Below are positions 9,160-18,844 of a stretch of 64,000 bases of DNA, piece by piece (positions within the stretch are counted from its first letter, which is position 1; every line of letters begins with the position of its first letter). Source of the stretch: Tenacibaculum maritimum NCIMB 2154. Lineage in GTDB: Bacteria > Bacteroidota > Bacteroidia > Flavobacteriales > Flavobacteriaceae. The stretch spans positions 1 to 64,000 of the forward strand of contig NZ_LT634361.1 of assembly GCF_900119795.1 (NCBI RefSeq). The letters run 5' to 3'. The notes under the pieces were generated by a model. It worked only from the letters and a program-made list of their open reading frames with translations. It was not told the DNA's origin and did not search any database. Made by a program: the position numbers and the translations under genes.

Positions 9160-11037
9160 TTATCTTCCCATATACACTAATAAAACAGAAATATCACTAG
9201 GAGATACTCCACTTATTCTACTTGCTTGCGATATTGAGGTTGGCTGTATTTTAGAAAGTTTTTCTCTTGCTTCATATGATAATGATTTTACTTTACTATA
9301 ATCAAAACTAGCAGGAATAGGAACGTTTTCTAATCTATTTAATTTGTCTGCATTGTTCTTCTCCTTTTCAATATAACCAGAGTATTTTAAGTAGATTTCT
9401 ACTTGTTCTACTATTTCGTTGTCTATGTTTTTTTCTTGAAGAAAGGAAGCTAGCTTTTTTATATGTTTAAAATCAATAAATGATAGTTGCGGTCTAGAAG
9501 CTATTTTAAATAACTTCATTGACTGATTAACTAAAGCTAGTTTTTTAGTTTCAAGAATAGGGTTTATTTCCTCTTTTTTAACGCTTAGGTTTTTTACAAA
9601 TTGTATTAGTTCTTCTGTTTTATTTTGTTTTTCTATAACTCTTTCCATTCGTTCTTTTGAAGCTAAACCTATTTCAAATGATTTTGGAGTTAAGCGTAAA
9701 TCAGCATTATCTTGTCTTAAAAGGGTTCTGTATTCTGCACGAGAAGTAAACATTCTATAAGGTTCTTCAGTTCCTTTAGTTATTAAATCATCTATAAGAA
9801 CACCAATATAAGCTTCATTCCTTTTTAAAATAAAAGGAGGTTTGTTTTGCGTTTTTAAAGCAGCGTTTACTCCAGCCATCAAACCTTGGGCAGCAGCTTC
9901 CTCATATCCTGTAGTGCCGTTTATTTGACCAGCAAAAAATAAGTTTTTAATTAACTTAGTTTCTAAAGAGTGAGTCAATTGGGTTGGAGGAAAATAATCA
10001 TATTCTATCGCGTAACCATATCGAAAGAATTTTACATTTTCAAAACCTTTTATAGAGCGAATAGCTTTGTCTTGTATGTCTTCAGGGAGAGAGGTAGAAA
10101 AGCCATTTACATAAACTTCTACGGTGTTCCAGCCTTCAGGTTCAACAAAAATTTGATGTCTGTCTTTTTCTGCAAAACGATTTATTTTATCTTCTACAGA
10201 AGGGCAATAGCGCGGCCCTGTTGATTTAATCCTACCATTAAACATAGGAGATCTATCAAAACCTTCACGAAGTAAATCATGTGTAGTTGAATTGGTATAT
10301 GTTAAGTAGCAAGAGCGCTGTTTTTGTAAGCTGCTTGTAACGGGTAAATAAGAAAACTTTTCAGGGCTACTATCACCAGGTTGCTCTGTCATTTTCGAAT
10401 AATCTAATGATCTTCCATCTACACGAGGAGGAGTTCCTGTTTTCATTCTTCCTGCTTCAAACCCTTTATTAATTAAATCTTCTGTAATCCCAGTTGAAGC
10501 GCTCTCTCCTGCCCTACCTCCTCCAAATGTTTTTTCTCCTATATGAATTAAGCCATTTAAAAAAGTACCTGCTGTTACTATTACTGTTTTTGCTTTTATT
10601 GTTAAACCTAGCGCTGTTTTTACACCTGTAATTGTATCGTTTTCAAAAATAAGACCATTAACAGAATCTTGATAGAAATCTAAATTGGCTGTTTTTTCAA
10701 GCATATTCCTCCATGTTTCTGCAAACTGCATTCTATCAGACTGAGCTCTTGGACTCCACATTGCAGGTCCTTTAGATTTGTTTAGCATTTTAAACTGTAT
10801 AGCTGTTTTATCTGTTACAATAGCACTGTAACCACCTAAAGCATCTATTTCTCTAACTATTTGTCCTTTTGCAATTCCTCCCATTGCTGGGTTACAGCTC
10901 ATTTGAGCAATGTTTTGCAAGTTCATTGTTATTAATAAGGTGTGTGCTCCCATGTTGGCACTTGCTGCTGCTGCTTCACTTCCTGCATGACCACCACCTA
11001 CTACAATTACATCGTATGTTGTTGTAAATAAACTCAT
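9160..11037 (-). CDS. mnmG: tRNA uridine-5-carboxymethylaminomethyl modification enzyme MnmG (GidA)
   Basis: An FAD-dependent enzyme that, with MnmE, installs the cmnm5 group on wobble U34 of tRNAs in the cytoplasm. The 625 residues fit the family. Near the N-terminus is the dinucleotide-binding motif VVGGGHAGSEAA. It is followed by CNPAMGGIAKG, and later by CPSVEDKINRF and the family signature GTTGYEEAAAQGLMAG. The C-terminal helical domain ends with SPSDISVLLVYMGR. A parS-like site lies 12 bases upstream of its ATG. In many bacteria mnmG sits close to oriC. Confidence 0.98.
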   Translation of the reverse strand: MSLFTTTYDVIVVGGGHAGSEAAAASANMGAHTLLITMNLQNIAQMSCNPAMGGIAKGQIVREIDALGGYSAIVTDKTAIQFKMLNKSKGPAMWSPRAQSDRMQFAETWRNMLEKTANLDFYQDSVNGLIFENDTITGVKTALGLTIKAKTVIVTAGTFLNGLIHIGEKTFGGGRAGESASTGITEDLINKGFEAGRMKTGTPPRVDGRSLDYSKMTEQPGDSSPEKFSYLPVTSSLQKQRSCYLTYTNSTTHDLLREGFDRSPMFNGRIKSTGPRYCPSVEDKINRFAEKDRHQIFVEPEGWNTVEVYVNGFSTSLPEDIQDKAIRSIKGFENVKFFRYGYAIEYDYFPPTQLTHSLETKLIKNLFFAGQINGTTGYEEAAAQGLMAGVNAALKTQNKPPFILKRNEAYIGVLIDDLITKGTEEPYRMFTSRAEYRTLLRQDNADLRLTPKSFEIGLASKERMERVIEKQNKTEELIQFVKNLSVKKEEINPILETKKLALVNQSMKLFKIASRPQLSFIDFKHIKKLASFLQEKNIDNEIVEQVEIYLKYSGYIEKEKNNADKLNRLENVPIPASFDYSKVKSLSYEAREKLSKIQPTSISQASRISGVSPSDISVLLVYMGR

Positions 11038-11049
11038 CTTTTTATATAT

Positions 11050-11065
11050 CGTTCCACGTGAAACT
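11050..11065. promoter_or_regulatory. parS-like palindrome 3
   Basis: CGTTCCACGTGAAACT lies directly upstream of mnmG and carries the central CCACGTGAAAC found in the B. subtilis parS consensus. Confidence 0.7.
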
Positions 11066-11087
11066 ATTTGTTGTTTAAGGGTTGTTT

Positions 11088-11501
11088 TTAATTTTTTAGC
11101 AGCAATAAACTGCTATTTTCTTTACTTCTCATTGTTTCTTTTTCTTGTGCTGTTTTATCTTTATATCCCATATAATGAAGTATGCCATGAATGATTACTC
11201 TATGAAGTTCCTCTTCAAAAGTAACATGATAATCGTTAGCATTTTCCGCTACCCTATCTATAGAAATAAAAATATCTCCACCAATTAGTTTTCCCATAGT
11301 ATAATCAAAGCTTATAATATCAGTTAAGGTATCATGTTGTAGAAATTCAACATTTATTTTATGCAAATATTCATCATTGCAAAAAATATAATTGATTTCT
11401 CCTAGCTCGAAATTTTCATTTTTGATACAGGTATCTACCCAATTAATTATTTTATTTTCATCTTTTAATTGGAAGCTAGTTTCGTAATTGAATGTTATCA
11501 T
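11088..11501 (-). CDS. ybeY: Endoribonuclease YbeY (16S rRNA maturation)
   Basis: A single-strand endoribonuclease needed for 16S rRNA 3'-end maturation and ribosome quality control. The 137 residues fit the family. The zinc-binding region is HGILHYMGYKDK. The first two histidines of HGxLHxxGyxH are kept, while the third is replaced by K-D-K; I recall this pattern as usual in Bacteroidota homologues. It sits between the DUF4175 gene and mnmG, three bases after the DUF4175 stop, suggesting co-transcription. Confidence 0.93.
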   Translation of the reverse strand: MITFNYETSFQLKDENKIINWVDTCIKNENFELGEINYIFCNDEYLHKINVEFLQHDTLTDIISFDYTMGKLIGGDIFISIDRVAENANDYHVTFEEELHRVIIHGILHYMGYKDKTAQEKETMRSKENSSLLLLKN

Positions 11502-11504
11502 TTA

Positions 11505-14500
11505 TTAGTTATTCTTAGATGTAGAAAAGTACTCTTGTACTTTCTTTTTATAATTTTGGTGTAAAGGTAATGATTGTCTATTTAAAATTTCAGTTTGGTT
11601 ATAAAACAGCTTTTTAAATTTTAGTTTTTTAGCATCCCTTAGTTTGTATTCTTCTACATTGGTGTTAGACTTACGTTTTTTGTCTTTACCTTGTTTAAAA
11701 GTAGCTTTATCTAGTTTTAGTAATTGGTAATTGAGCTCCTGCATTTTTTGAAGGGTAGTTTTATTAAACCCTTTTTCAAGGATGCTATTTTCTAATTGCT
11801 CCATTGTTTTTAAGGCTTTTTTAGCAGCTCCATTTCCATTGCTGCCATTTTTTATGGCGTTTTCTAGTTGCTCACGTAGTGCTGATTGTTGTTTGTATAT
11901 TTCAAATAAATCTCCATTCATTTTCTCACTATTTTGTTCTCCCTTGCTTCCTTGCTGCTTTCCTTTCCCATCTTTTTTAGGTTTTCCATCTTTACTTTTT
12001 TGCAAACCATCTTCCATTTTTTTTAAGAGTTCGCTTTGCTTCTTAATGATATCTGGTAAACTAAAAGATTGCTGACCTTTTCCTTTTCCTTTCCCGTTTC
12101 CTGGGCGTGGGTTTTGCATTGAATTAAGTACGTTACTCAGCATATCAGCTAAGGTATTGGCTGCTGTCATGGTATAACGTTGATTGGAGATACCATTTCT
12201 AAAACGACTTTCAGTAAAGTTTTCTAATGATTGCTCTAAATTATAATGAGCTAAAGATAATTGATCTTGGATTTTTGTTGAAATCTTAGGAACACGCATT
12301 GATAATACATATAAACTATCGTCAATATGCTCAAAATAAGTTTTTAATTGGTATTGCTTTTTCAGGTTTTTACCAAAGTTAGGGTGAGCTGTTGTTGTTG
12401 TATTAAAAGCATTCATTAGCTCTTCTTGTTGAAAAGAAAAAGTAAGTAGATTTTCTAGTACCTGACGTAAATCATCCATGTTTTCCTCTTCCATTTCATT
12501 GCTCATTTGTTGCATAGATTGTTGCATTTGAGAACTCATTTGCTGCATTTTTTTAGCAGCGTTCTTTTGATTTTTCTTAGCGCTTTTTTCTTTTTTACTT
12601 TCTATGTTTTCAGTTGCTTTATCTAAAGCCTTGTTTGTTTGCTTTTGTAATTCGTCCATAGAAGGGATTTTCATAGGATCGTTTAATTTTTGATTGCTCT
12701 TTTGAAGTTCTTTAAATTCGTCCTGGATCTTTTTAAACTCTTTATTTAATTTTTTTTGTTCTTCAAGACTCGTATCTGTCTCAGAAAGTTTATGTTGCTT
12801 TTTGGAAAGACTGTTTAATTTTTCTGATATCTGGTTAATTTTTTGCTCTATATAAAAACGTTTAGTAAGCTCTAAAATTCGCTCTAAGCTTCGTTCCTGT
12901 TGTTTGTTTTGCTGTGCAATTTCTTTGGCTTTTTTCAATAAATCATCTTTATTTAATTTTTCAGCCATTTTGCGTAGCTCTTCTAGTAATTTTTGTTGTT
13001 TGTCTAATTTTTTTAGCTCTTCTACCCTTTCTTTTAATGCTTCCTTTTTTATTTGTAAAGATTTAGAAGATTCTTTTTTTTCTGATAAGTTTTCTTGCAG
13101 TTTATGAGTTTGTCTTTGCATCATTTCTTTATACTGCTCTTGACGCTTTATAAATTGCTTTATTTTCTTTTGGTCGTTCCAGTTTATATTTTTTTTATTT
13201 TGTAAATCGAACTGAATTTTTTCTAGTTCTGATTTGTTTTGTTGTTGTTTGTTTATAGATTTTTCTAAGTCATTAATAGTATTTTTTTGCTCTTGAAGAA
13301 GTTCTTGATCTACCTCTTTAGCTGTCTTTTTTCGATAACTGAATTTTTTACTACTGGCTTTTTTATAACCACTAATCACATCATTATCGAAAACTTGAAA
13401 AAAAAGTTCATAATCAACGCCTTCTTTCAATTCTAATCCTTCAGGAAATTCATAAAAAAAAGTTTGCACATTACTTTGATTCGTAGTTAACTTGAAGGTA
13501 TGCGTGTTTTCAGGTAACTTTTTATCGTAGTAAACCAATTCTAGTTTATGAAATCCATAATCATCTGAAATTTGACCAGCAAATTGCGCAGGACCACGGG
13601 AAATGCTATCAATATTTGAAGATATGGTTATTTGAGGATGTTCGTCTTTTATAGTATTGATTGTGTATTGAAGGAGTTCATAATTTTTTAAGTTTTTATT
13701 AGAAGTGGCTATTTGATAGTGAATGTCATTTAAAATACGTTTTGATAAGTGAAACTTATTGTCTTTTTCTTTTATAAAAGCATTAGATTTATGATTATCA
13801 ATAAATAAAACAGTATCTGTTTGGTGTGTAAATACGGACCATTTTACAATTGTTCCCCGTGGAACAATAAGATTTCCCGTATTGTTAATTATCTCATTAG
13901 GTTTTCCTATATATTTAGGATATGACAAAGAAATAGCCATTTTTTGGATAGTTGGAGTCTTTATGACATTGATTTGATATGTTTTTGATTGAATACTATT
14001 CGCTTCAACATAAAAGCTAAGAGGTTTGCGTATTTCAGAAAAAGTATAAGAAAAGTTTTTAGCCCCATCCTTTTGTAAATAATAAGACTGATTCTGAAAA
14101 TGGATTTTTACTTCTTCAGGTAAAATATCACCATTTACTTCCACTACAAGATGTAAAGAATTACCCTCTATAACATTTAATTTTTCCTCTTTTACATAAA
14201 AATAAAAAGGAGCTGGAGGTGTGTAAGCAGTTCTATGATTAACAACTCTTTTAAAACTTTCTGTAAAGGCAGCGTTGCTTCCTGTAAAAAAAGTTAATAG
14301 GCAAACAAAAACAGGAACTAAAGCATACTTTAAATACCTTAGGTTGTTTCTAAAGCTAATCGCTTTTGTAAAAGGAATAGGTTTTAAATCATTTGATTTT
14401 TGTTCAATACTAGCTAGTAGTAAATCTGATGGATTGCTATTTCTTTTCAGTTGCAATACATTTAAAAGTTTGTCTTTTACATCAGGAAAATGATTCCCTA

Positions 14501-14789
14501 TGATTTTAGAAGATTCCTCTAATGAAATACCTTTTTGTAAACCGATAAGCTTGAAAAGAGGAAATAATATAAACCGAATTAGAAGTATTATTTCTACGAG
14601 AATAAAAATCCAAAACAAGATGGTTCTTGCAGTAGGTTTTAACCATAAAAAATATTCGATGAATAGGGTTAAAAAGAAATATAAGAACCCTAAAGAAAGA
14701 AATAAAATACTTCCTTTAATTAGCTCATTGGTATAGTACTTCTTAGAAAATTGCTGTAGCTTTTGCTCTATTTTTTGAAACTCACTCAT
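11505..14789 (-). CDS. DUF4175-family membrane/coiled-coil protein
   Basis: A 1094-residue protein. Three N-terminal hydrophobic segments (near residues 25-45, 55-80 and 155-175) are followed by a beta-rich extracytoplasmic region. From about residue 490 to 750 there is a very long Lys/Glu/Gln-rich coiled coil, including Met/Gln runs (QQMSSQMQQSMQQMSNEMEE). A Gly/Lys-rich low-complexity stretch lies near residues 900-960. This matches DUF4175 of Bacteroidota, whose function is unknown. It contains a parS-like palindrome at 13851. Confidence 0.85.
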   Translation of the reverse strand: MSEFQKIEQKLQQFSKKYYTNELIKGSILFLSLGFLYFFLTLFIEYFLWLKPTARTILFWIFILVEIILLIRFILFPLFKLIGLQKGISLEESSKIIGNHFPDVKDKLLNVLQLKRNSNPSDLLLASIEQKSNDLKPIPFTKAISFRNNLRYLKYALVPVFVCLLTFFTGSNAAFTESFKRVVNHRTAYTPPAPFYFYVKEEKLNVIEGNSLHLVVEVNGDILPEEVKIHFQNQSYYLQKDGAKNFSYTFSEIRKPLSFYVEANSIQSKTYQINVIKTPTIQKMAISLSYPKYIGKPNEIINNTGNLIVPRGTIVKWSVFTHQTDTVLFIDNHKSNAFIKEKDNKFHLSKRILNDIHYQIATSNKNLKNYELLQYTINTIKDEHPQITISSNIDSISRGPAQFAGQISDDYGFHKLELVYYDKKLPENTHTFKLTTNQSNVQTFFYEFPEGLELKEGVDYELFFQVFDNDVISGYKKASSKKFSYRKKTAKEVDQELLQEQKNTINDLEKSINKQQQNKSELEKIQFDLQNKKNINWNDQKKIKQFIKRQEQYKEMMQRQTHKLQENLSEKKESSKSLQIKKEALKERVEELKKLDKQQKLLEELRKMAEKLNKDDLLKKAKEIAQQNKQQERSLERILELTKRFYIEQKINQISEKLNSLSKKQHKLSETDTSLEEQKKLNKEFKKIQDEFKELQKSNQKLNDPMKIPSMDELQKQTNKALDKATENIESKKEKSAKKNQKNAAKKMQQMSSQMQQSMQQMSNEMEEENMDDLRQVLENLLTFSFQQEELMNAFNTTTTAHPNFGKNLKKQYQLKTYFEHIDDSLYVLSMRVPKISTKIQDQLSLAHYNLEQSLENFTESRFRNGISNQRYTMTAANTLADMLSNVLNSMQNPRPGNGKGKGKGQQSFSLPDIIKKQSELLKKMEDGLQKSKDGKPKKDGKGKQQGSKGEQNSEKMNGDLFEIYKQQSALREQLENAIKNGSNGNGAAKKALKTMEQLENSILEKGFNKTTLQKMQELNYQLLKLDKATFKQGKDKKRKSNTNVEEYKLRDAKKLKFKKLFYNQTEILNRQSLPLHQNYKKKVQEYFSTSKNN
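13851..13866. promoter_or_regulatory. parS-like palindrome 4 (intragenic)
   Basis: TGTTCCCCGTGGAACA has perfect arms and differs from site 2 only in its last base. It lies inside the DUF4175 coding region, as parS sites commonly do. Confidence 0.7.
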
Positions 14790-15046
14790 AATTAACCTAT
14801 AAAAGTACTACTTTTAAGAGTAAATTAATACACAAATTAATTAAAGCCTGCTAAATAAGTTAAATTTTAAGACAAATCAACAAAACCATTCAACAATAAT
14901 GACTCCATTTAAAGTAGGAAAGCCGCTTAATTACTAAGAATTAATCCATTTTATAAGCGATTAACAAAAAGCGTTTTTTTAACGTTTTTATGGCTTTTAC
15001 CGATGTTATAATTACCGATTTTAGTGTCGAAATTAAATTTATAATA

Positions 15047-16597
15047 ATGGATAAAAAACCCCTATCAGAAGCAGCAGTAGCATCCTTAAAAAAGAAGCCG
15101 TTAGTAGCTATTTTTGGAGCAGGAGTCTCTGGATTAAAGATGGCTCATGAATGTATTAAACGAAATATGGAAGTGCACGTTTATGAAGAAAGAGCATTGC
15201 CTGGAGGAAAATGTATCGGATATATAGCGTCAGGATTACCTTCAGAATTAACACATCGGCAAATGTTTTCTAGTAATACAGTTTTATTAGAAACGCTAAA
15301 AGAAATTCCTACTAAAACAGGCAATTTACTAGAAAAATTAGAGCCTATTACTAATGTGCAGTTTGTGTGGACACATAAAGATAAATCAATGGATTTTTCT
15401 AGAGAAAACTTTTCGATATTAACAGAGCTTATAGATAATTTAAAATCTGCTAATGCTATGTTTTTTGATGGAGTTCCATTAAAAGATATTTATTGGTTTA
15501 AAACAAGATTAACTCAAAAAATAAAGAACTCAGAAGAAAAAGAAATGCCTATTTCTAAATATTTTGAATATGATAAACGACCAGAACTTGCAGCTTTTTT
15601 ACATAAAGTACTTTCTTCTTGGATTGCAGGAAGTGATTTTAGTAGAACAGGAGACATTCTTCAGTTGCTTCTTTGTAAAAAAATAAAAGCTTCTCCTCTA
15701 TCTCCTCCTACTTACAGCATTACTTTTAATGGACCTATTTCTGAATGTCTTATCATGCCTTGGTATCATTTTTTAAAAGAAAAGGGAGTAAAGTTTCATT
15801 TTAATTCTAAATTAGAAAGTGTACAAAGAGGAAATACAAAAGTAGAAAGTGTTATTTTGAATAATGGAGAAAAAGTTATTGCGGATGCCTATGCTATTGC
15901 AACACCTCCTGCCCCAGCCATTGCCGTTTTTCCTGAATTAAAACCACTTATTAATGTAGAAAATATAAAAAGTCATGGTTTTCAATTGCATATGAAAACG
16001 ATCCCTGAAAAGTTTAAAAAGAAAACATTAGGAATTATTATTGATTCTGCTTGGGGATTGAGTTATAAAGTGTATCATACCAATAAATATCACCATACAA
16101 AGTTTGGAGAAGGTGTTGTAGCTACTCTTTCTATAACAGCAACTAGAATGGAGTATCATAATGGTATTGTATATAATAAACCGTTAATAGAATGTAATCA
16201 TGAAGAGGTACGAGATGAAATTTTAGCGCAAATGGGGATTTCTAATGAAGTATTTGCAACTTGCTTTAATGGAGCGTTGAAAATAGGACCAGGTGCTTTA
16301 ATTGTTCCTATAGAGGTAGCTAAAAAACAAGAGTATGATAGTTGGTTTAAAGGTCCTATTATACCAAATAGCTCTAAAGATGATGTTTGTTGGGTTATAC
16401 AAGATCAATTAATAAACCCTTCTTATAAAAACAAAGTACATACAAAATCTTCTTTGTTAGAAAATGTTTACCTTGGAGGTGAATGGGTAAATAACGACAA
16501 GCAAAAATGGACGATCCCCTCTACTCTAGAGAGAAGTATGGAAAATGCATTGCATTGTACGGAAGAAATTATAAAAGATACGATAATTTCAAAGTAA
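15047..16597 (+). CDS. Amine-oxidase-type flavoprotein (phytoene-desaturase / HpnE-like)
   Basis: An FAD-dependent oxidoreductase of the amine oxidase/phytoene desaturase superfamily. Near residue 23 is the binding motif VAIFGAGVSGLKMAHE followed by the GGK(C) motif of the family (EERALPGGKCIG). The C-terminus carries VYLGGEWVNNDKQKWTIPS, the FAD-contacting block. The start at 15047 is chosen over 14990 because the extension is unlike the family. It overlaps no neighbour and is followed after 6 bases by a membrane protein. The substrate could be a carotenoid or other lipid; this is not determined. Confidence 0.75.
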   Translation: MDKKPLSEAAVASLKKKPLVAIFGAGVSGLKMAHECIKRNMEVHVYEERALPGGKCIGYIASGLPSELTHRQMFSSNTVLLETLKEIPTKTGNLLEKLEPITNVQFVWTHKDKSMDFSRENFSILTELIDNLKSANAMFFDGVPLKDIYWFKTRLTQKIKNSEEKEMPISKYFEYDKRPELAAFLHKVLSSWIAGSDFSRTGDILQLLLCKKIKASPLSPPTYSITFNGPISECLIMPWYHFLKEKGVKFHFNSKLESVQRGNTKVESVILNNGEKVIADAYAIATPPAPAIAVFPELKPLINVENIKSHGFQLHMKTIPEKFKKKTLGIIIDSAWGLSYKVYHTNKYHHTKFGEGVVATLSITATRMEYHNGIVYNKPLIECNHEEVRDEILAQMGISNEVFATCFNGALKIGPGALIVPIEVAKKQEYDSWFKGPIIPNSSKDDVCWVIQDQLINPSYKNKVHTKSSLLENVYLGGEWVNNDKQKWTIPSTLERSMENALHCTEEIIKDTIISK

Positions 16598-16603
16598 AAA
16601 AGA

Positions 16604-17443
16604 ATGAGCAATACAAAGCAAAATCAACATAGTTATTATCAACTAGCAACAACCTTATTATTTCTTGCGGGAGCCCTTATTTATTGTCAAGGAATCGTTT
16701 CCTTATCAAGGCAAAGTGTATGGTTTGAGTTTATGATAACAATAGTAGTGTTATTAATTGCAATTCCTATTTTTCAGAAATCGGAAAATTTTAAAGATGT
16801 TAAAAGGTTAATTATACTGGAAACAGGGTTTAATATTATTTGTTTAGTTGCTAAAGTATCTCCACTTGAAGAAGGCAAATGGTCTATGGCTTTAGACATT
16901 GCTTTTTCTGTTTTTTTTATTTTTCAAATAGGAGGGTTTATAGGTTCCCAAATTAAAAGCAAAAATTGGAGGTGTCTCCCTTCTTCTATAGCTTTAGGAA
17001 TAGGTCTTCTATTTTGGAATGCCCATGGAAGTGGTACTTCAATAACAGTGCATAATGAATTACAATTTTGGGGAGGTAACACACCTAAAGCATTGCAATT
17101 CGTGTATTTGTTTTGGTTGTTAAACCTTCTTTTCGTGGAATATCGTTCTTTACTCCCTAAATTAACTTTGGCATCTGTTCATTTAGCCTCATTTATCATT
17201 GCTTTTAGTTCAGAAGAATTTTTTCATGCCAGAATTTTAACAGCAAGTCATTTAGTGATACTTAATGGAATAGTTATTTATAAATTACAAGATTGGCAAG
17301 GATATGATTTCTCTAGTATTTCTATTTTTAAAAAAATGAAAGAAAATACGCAATATGCTACGTTTGTTGCAACACTATTTAATATACTTACCATAGGAGC
17401 TTTATTGCTCTATATTATTACAGATTTAAAAATAACTAAGTAA
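16604..17443 (+). CDS. Multi-pass membrane protein, unknown function
   Basis: A 279-residue protein with about eight hydrophobic helices, for example TLLFLAGALIYCQGIVSLSR at the N-terminus and IGALLLYIITDL at the C-terminus. I do not recognise the family. It starts 6 bases after the flavoprotein stop, so the two are very likely co-transcribed and may act on the same membrane-soluble substrate (inference only). Confidence 0.7.
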   Translation: MSNTKQNQHSYYQLATTLLFLAGALIYCQGIVSLSRQSVWFEFMITIVVLLIAIPIFQKSENFKDVKRLIILETGFNIICLVAKVSPLEEGKWSMALDIAFSVFFIFQIGGFIGSQIKSKNWRCLPSSIALGIGLLFWNAHGSGTSITVHNELQFWGGNTPKALQFVYLFWLLNLLFVEYRSLLPKLTLASVHLASFIIAFSSEEFFHARILTASHLVILNGIVIYKLQDWQGYDFSSISIFKKMKENTQYATFVATLFNILTIGALLLYIITDLKITK

Positions 17444-17466
17444 GGATATCATAGTCTTTTATAAAA

Positions 17467-17504
17467 TATCAGGATGTAAGTATTATTATTTACATCCTGA
17501 TATT
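17467..17504. terminator. Bidirectional hairpin terminator
   Basis: ATATCAGGATGTAA / TTACATCCTGATAT is a 14-bp perfect stem with a 10-base loop between the convergent membrane-protein gene and bioA. The T tract after the stem is short. Confidence 0.8.
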
Positions 17505-17528
17505 TCCCAATAAAAAAGTAAGTGCATC

Positions 17529-18797
17529 TTAAAGAAGATGATCTAAAGCTTTTTCAATAGTCGTATATATTTTTTGCATTTGTTGCGCTGTTGTTATAAA
17601 AGGAGGTAATATATAAATGGTATTACCTAAAGGGCGTAAGCAAACTCCATTTTCCATAAAAAAATGAAATAGCTGGTAACGTAAATCACCATAACGATCC
17701 ATTGGTATATTTATATCTAAAGCGTAAATAACTCCTTTTTGGCGTGTTTGTTTTACTTTTGGATGCTTCTTTATTCTTTTGTCAAAAGATTGATGGGAAT
17801 GGATTATTCTTTGAATATTTTTTTGTATTTCTTTTGATTGTAGTAGCTCTATTCCAGCCAAGGCAGCTGTACATGAAGTAGGGTTTGCAGAATAAGTATG
17901 CCCATGAAAAAAACCTTTCCCTATATCATCACTTAAAAAAGCATTGTAAATATTTTGAGAACAGCTTGTAATTGCCATAGGAACTATTCCTGCTGTTAGT
18001 GATTTTGATAAGCAAATAATGTCTGGTTGATATGTAAGGTATTCAGAAGCAAAATTTTTGCCCGTTTTTCCAAATCCAGTCATTACTTCATCAGCTATTG
18101 TTAAAACATTATTTTTTTTAGCAATGTTTAATAATTCATCTAGTAAATTAGGTGCAAACATTTTCATTGCTGCTGCTCCTTGTACTAAAGGTTCGTATAT
18201 AAAAGCAGCTACCTTATTTTTGGTAATTAAATTAGTAAATAAGGCTTTTACATTTTCAATATTTTCTTTTGTAGGTACAGGTATTCTATCAACGTCAATA
18301 AAAAAGTCTTCAAAAGGACCATTATAAACAGAGAGTCCGGATACAGACATTGCTCCAAAGGTATCTCCATGAAAACCATCTTCTAAAGCAATAATTTTTC
18401 CTCGTTTATCTCCTTGATTAAAATGATACTGCAAGGCCATTTTAATAGCAATATCAACTGCTGTAGAACCATTATCAGAAAAAAATATTTTTTCTTGATT
18501 ACTAGGTAAAATGGCAATTAATTGTTCTGATAATTTAATAGCAGGTTCATGTGTAAAGCCCGCAAAAACAACATGATCTAGTTGTTGCATTTGCTCAGCA
18601 ACCTTACTTGTAATATAAGTATTACAATGCCCATACATACAAGTGTACCAAGAGGCTATTCCATCAATATATTCATTTCCTTCATCATCAAATAATAAGG
18701 CTCCTTTTGCTTTTGTTATAGCTAAATGATTAGGGTGTAATTGATGTTGCGTTAACGGATGCCACAAATGTTTTTTATCTCTTTCTTGTAATGTCAT
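17529..18797 (-). CDS. bioA: Adenosylmethionine-8-amino-7-oxononanoate aminotransferase
   Basis: Makes 7,8-diaminopelargonate from 8-amino-7-oxononanoate using SAM as amino donor, with PLP as cofactor. It is a class III aminotransferase of 422 residues. The N-terminal HLWHPLTQH is typical of BioA, and DGFHGDTFGAMSVSG lies near residue 145. The Schiff-base lysine is in LSKSLTAG near residue 264. It is the last gene of bioF-bioD-bioA. Confidence 0.97.
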   Translation of the reverse strand: MTLQERDKKHLWHPLTQHQLHPNHLAITKAKGALLFDDEGNEYIDGIASWYTCMYGHCNTYITSKVAEQMQQLDHVVFAGFTHEPAIKLSEQLIAILPSNQEKIFFSDNGSTAVDIAIKMALQYHFNQGDKRGKIIALEDGFHGDTFGAMSVSGLSVYNGPFEDFFIDVDRIPVPTKENIENVKALFTNLITKNKVAAFIYEPLVQGAAAMKMFAPNLLDELLNIAKKNNVLTIADEVMTGFGKTGKNFASEYLTYQPDIICLSKSLTAGIVPMAITSCSQNIYNAFLSDDIGKGFFHGHTYSANPTSCTAALAGIELLQSKEIQKNIQRIIHSHQSFDKRIKKHPKVKQTRQKGVIYALDINIPMDRYGDLRYQLFHFFMENGVCLRPLGNTIYILPPFITTAQQMQKIYTTIEKALDHLL

Positions 18798-18844
18798 AAT
18801 GATTTGGTTGCTAATAATTTAATAAATTTCAAATAAGTAACAGT

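Noticed and set aside
11782..12075. Plus-strand Ser/Phe-rich open frames inside the DUF4175 gene
   Set aside because: They are antisense shadows of the Lys/Glu coiled coil and have no start signals.
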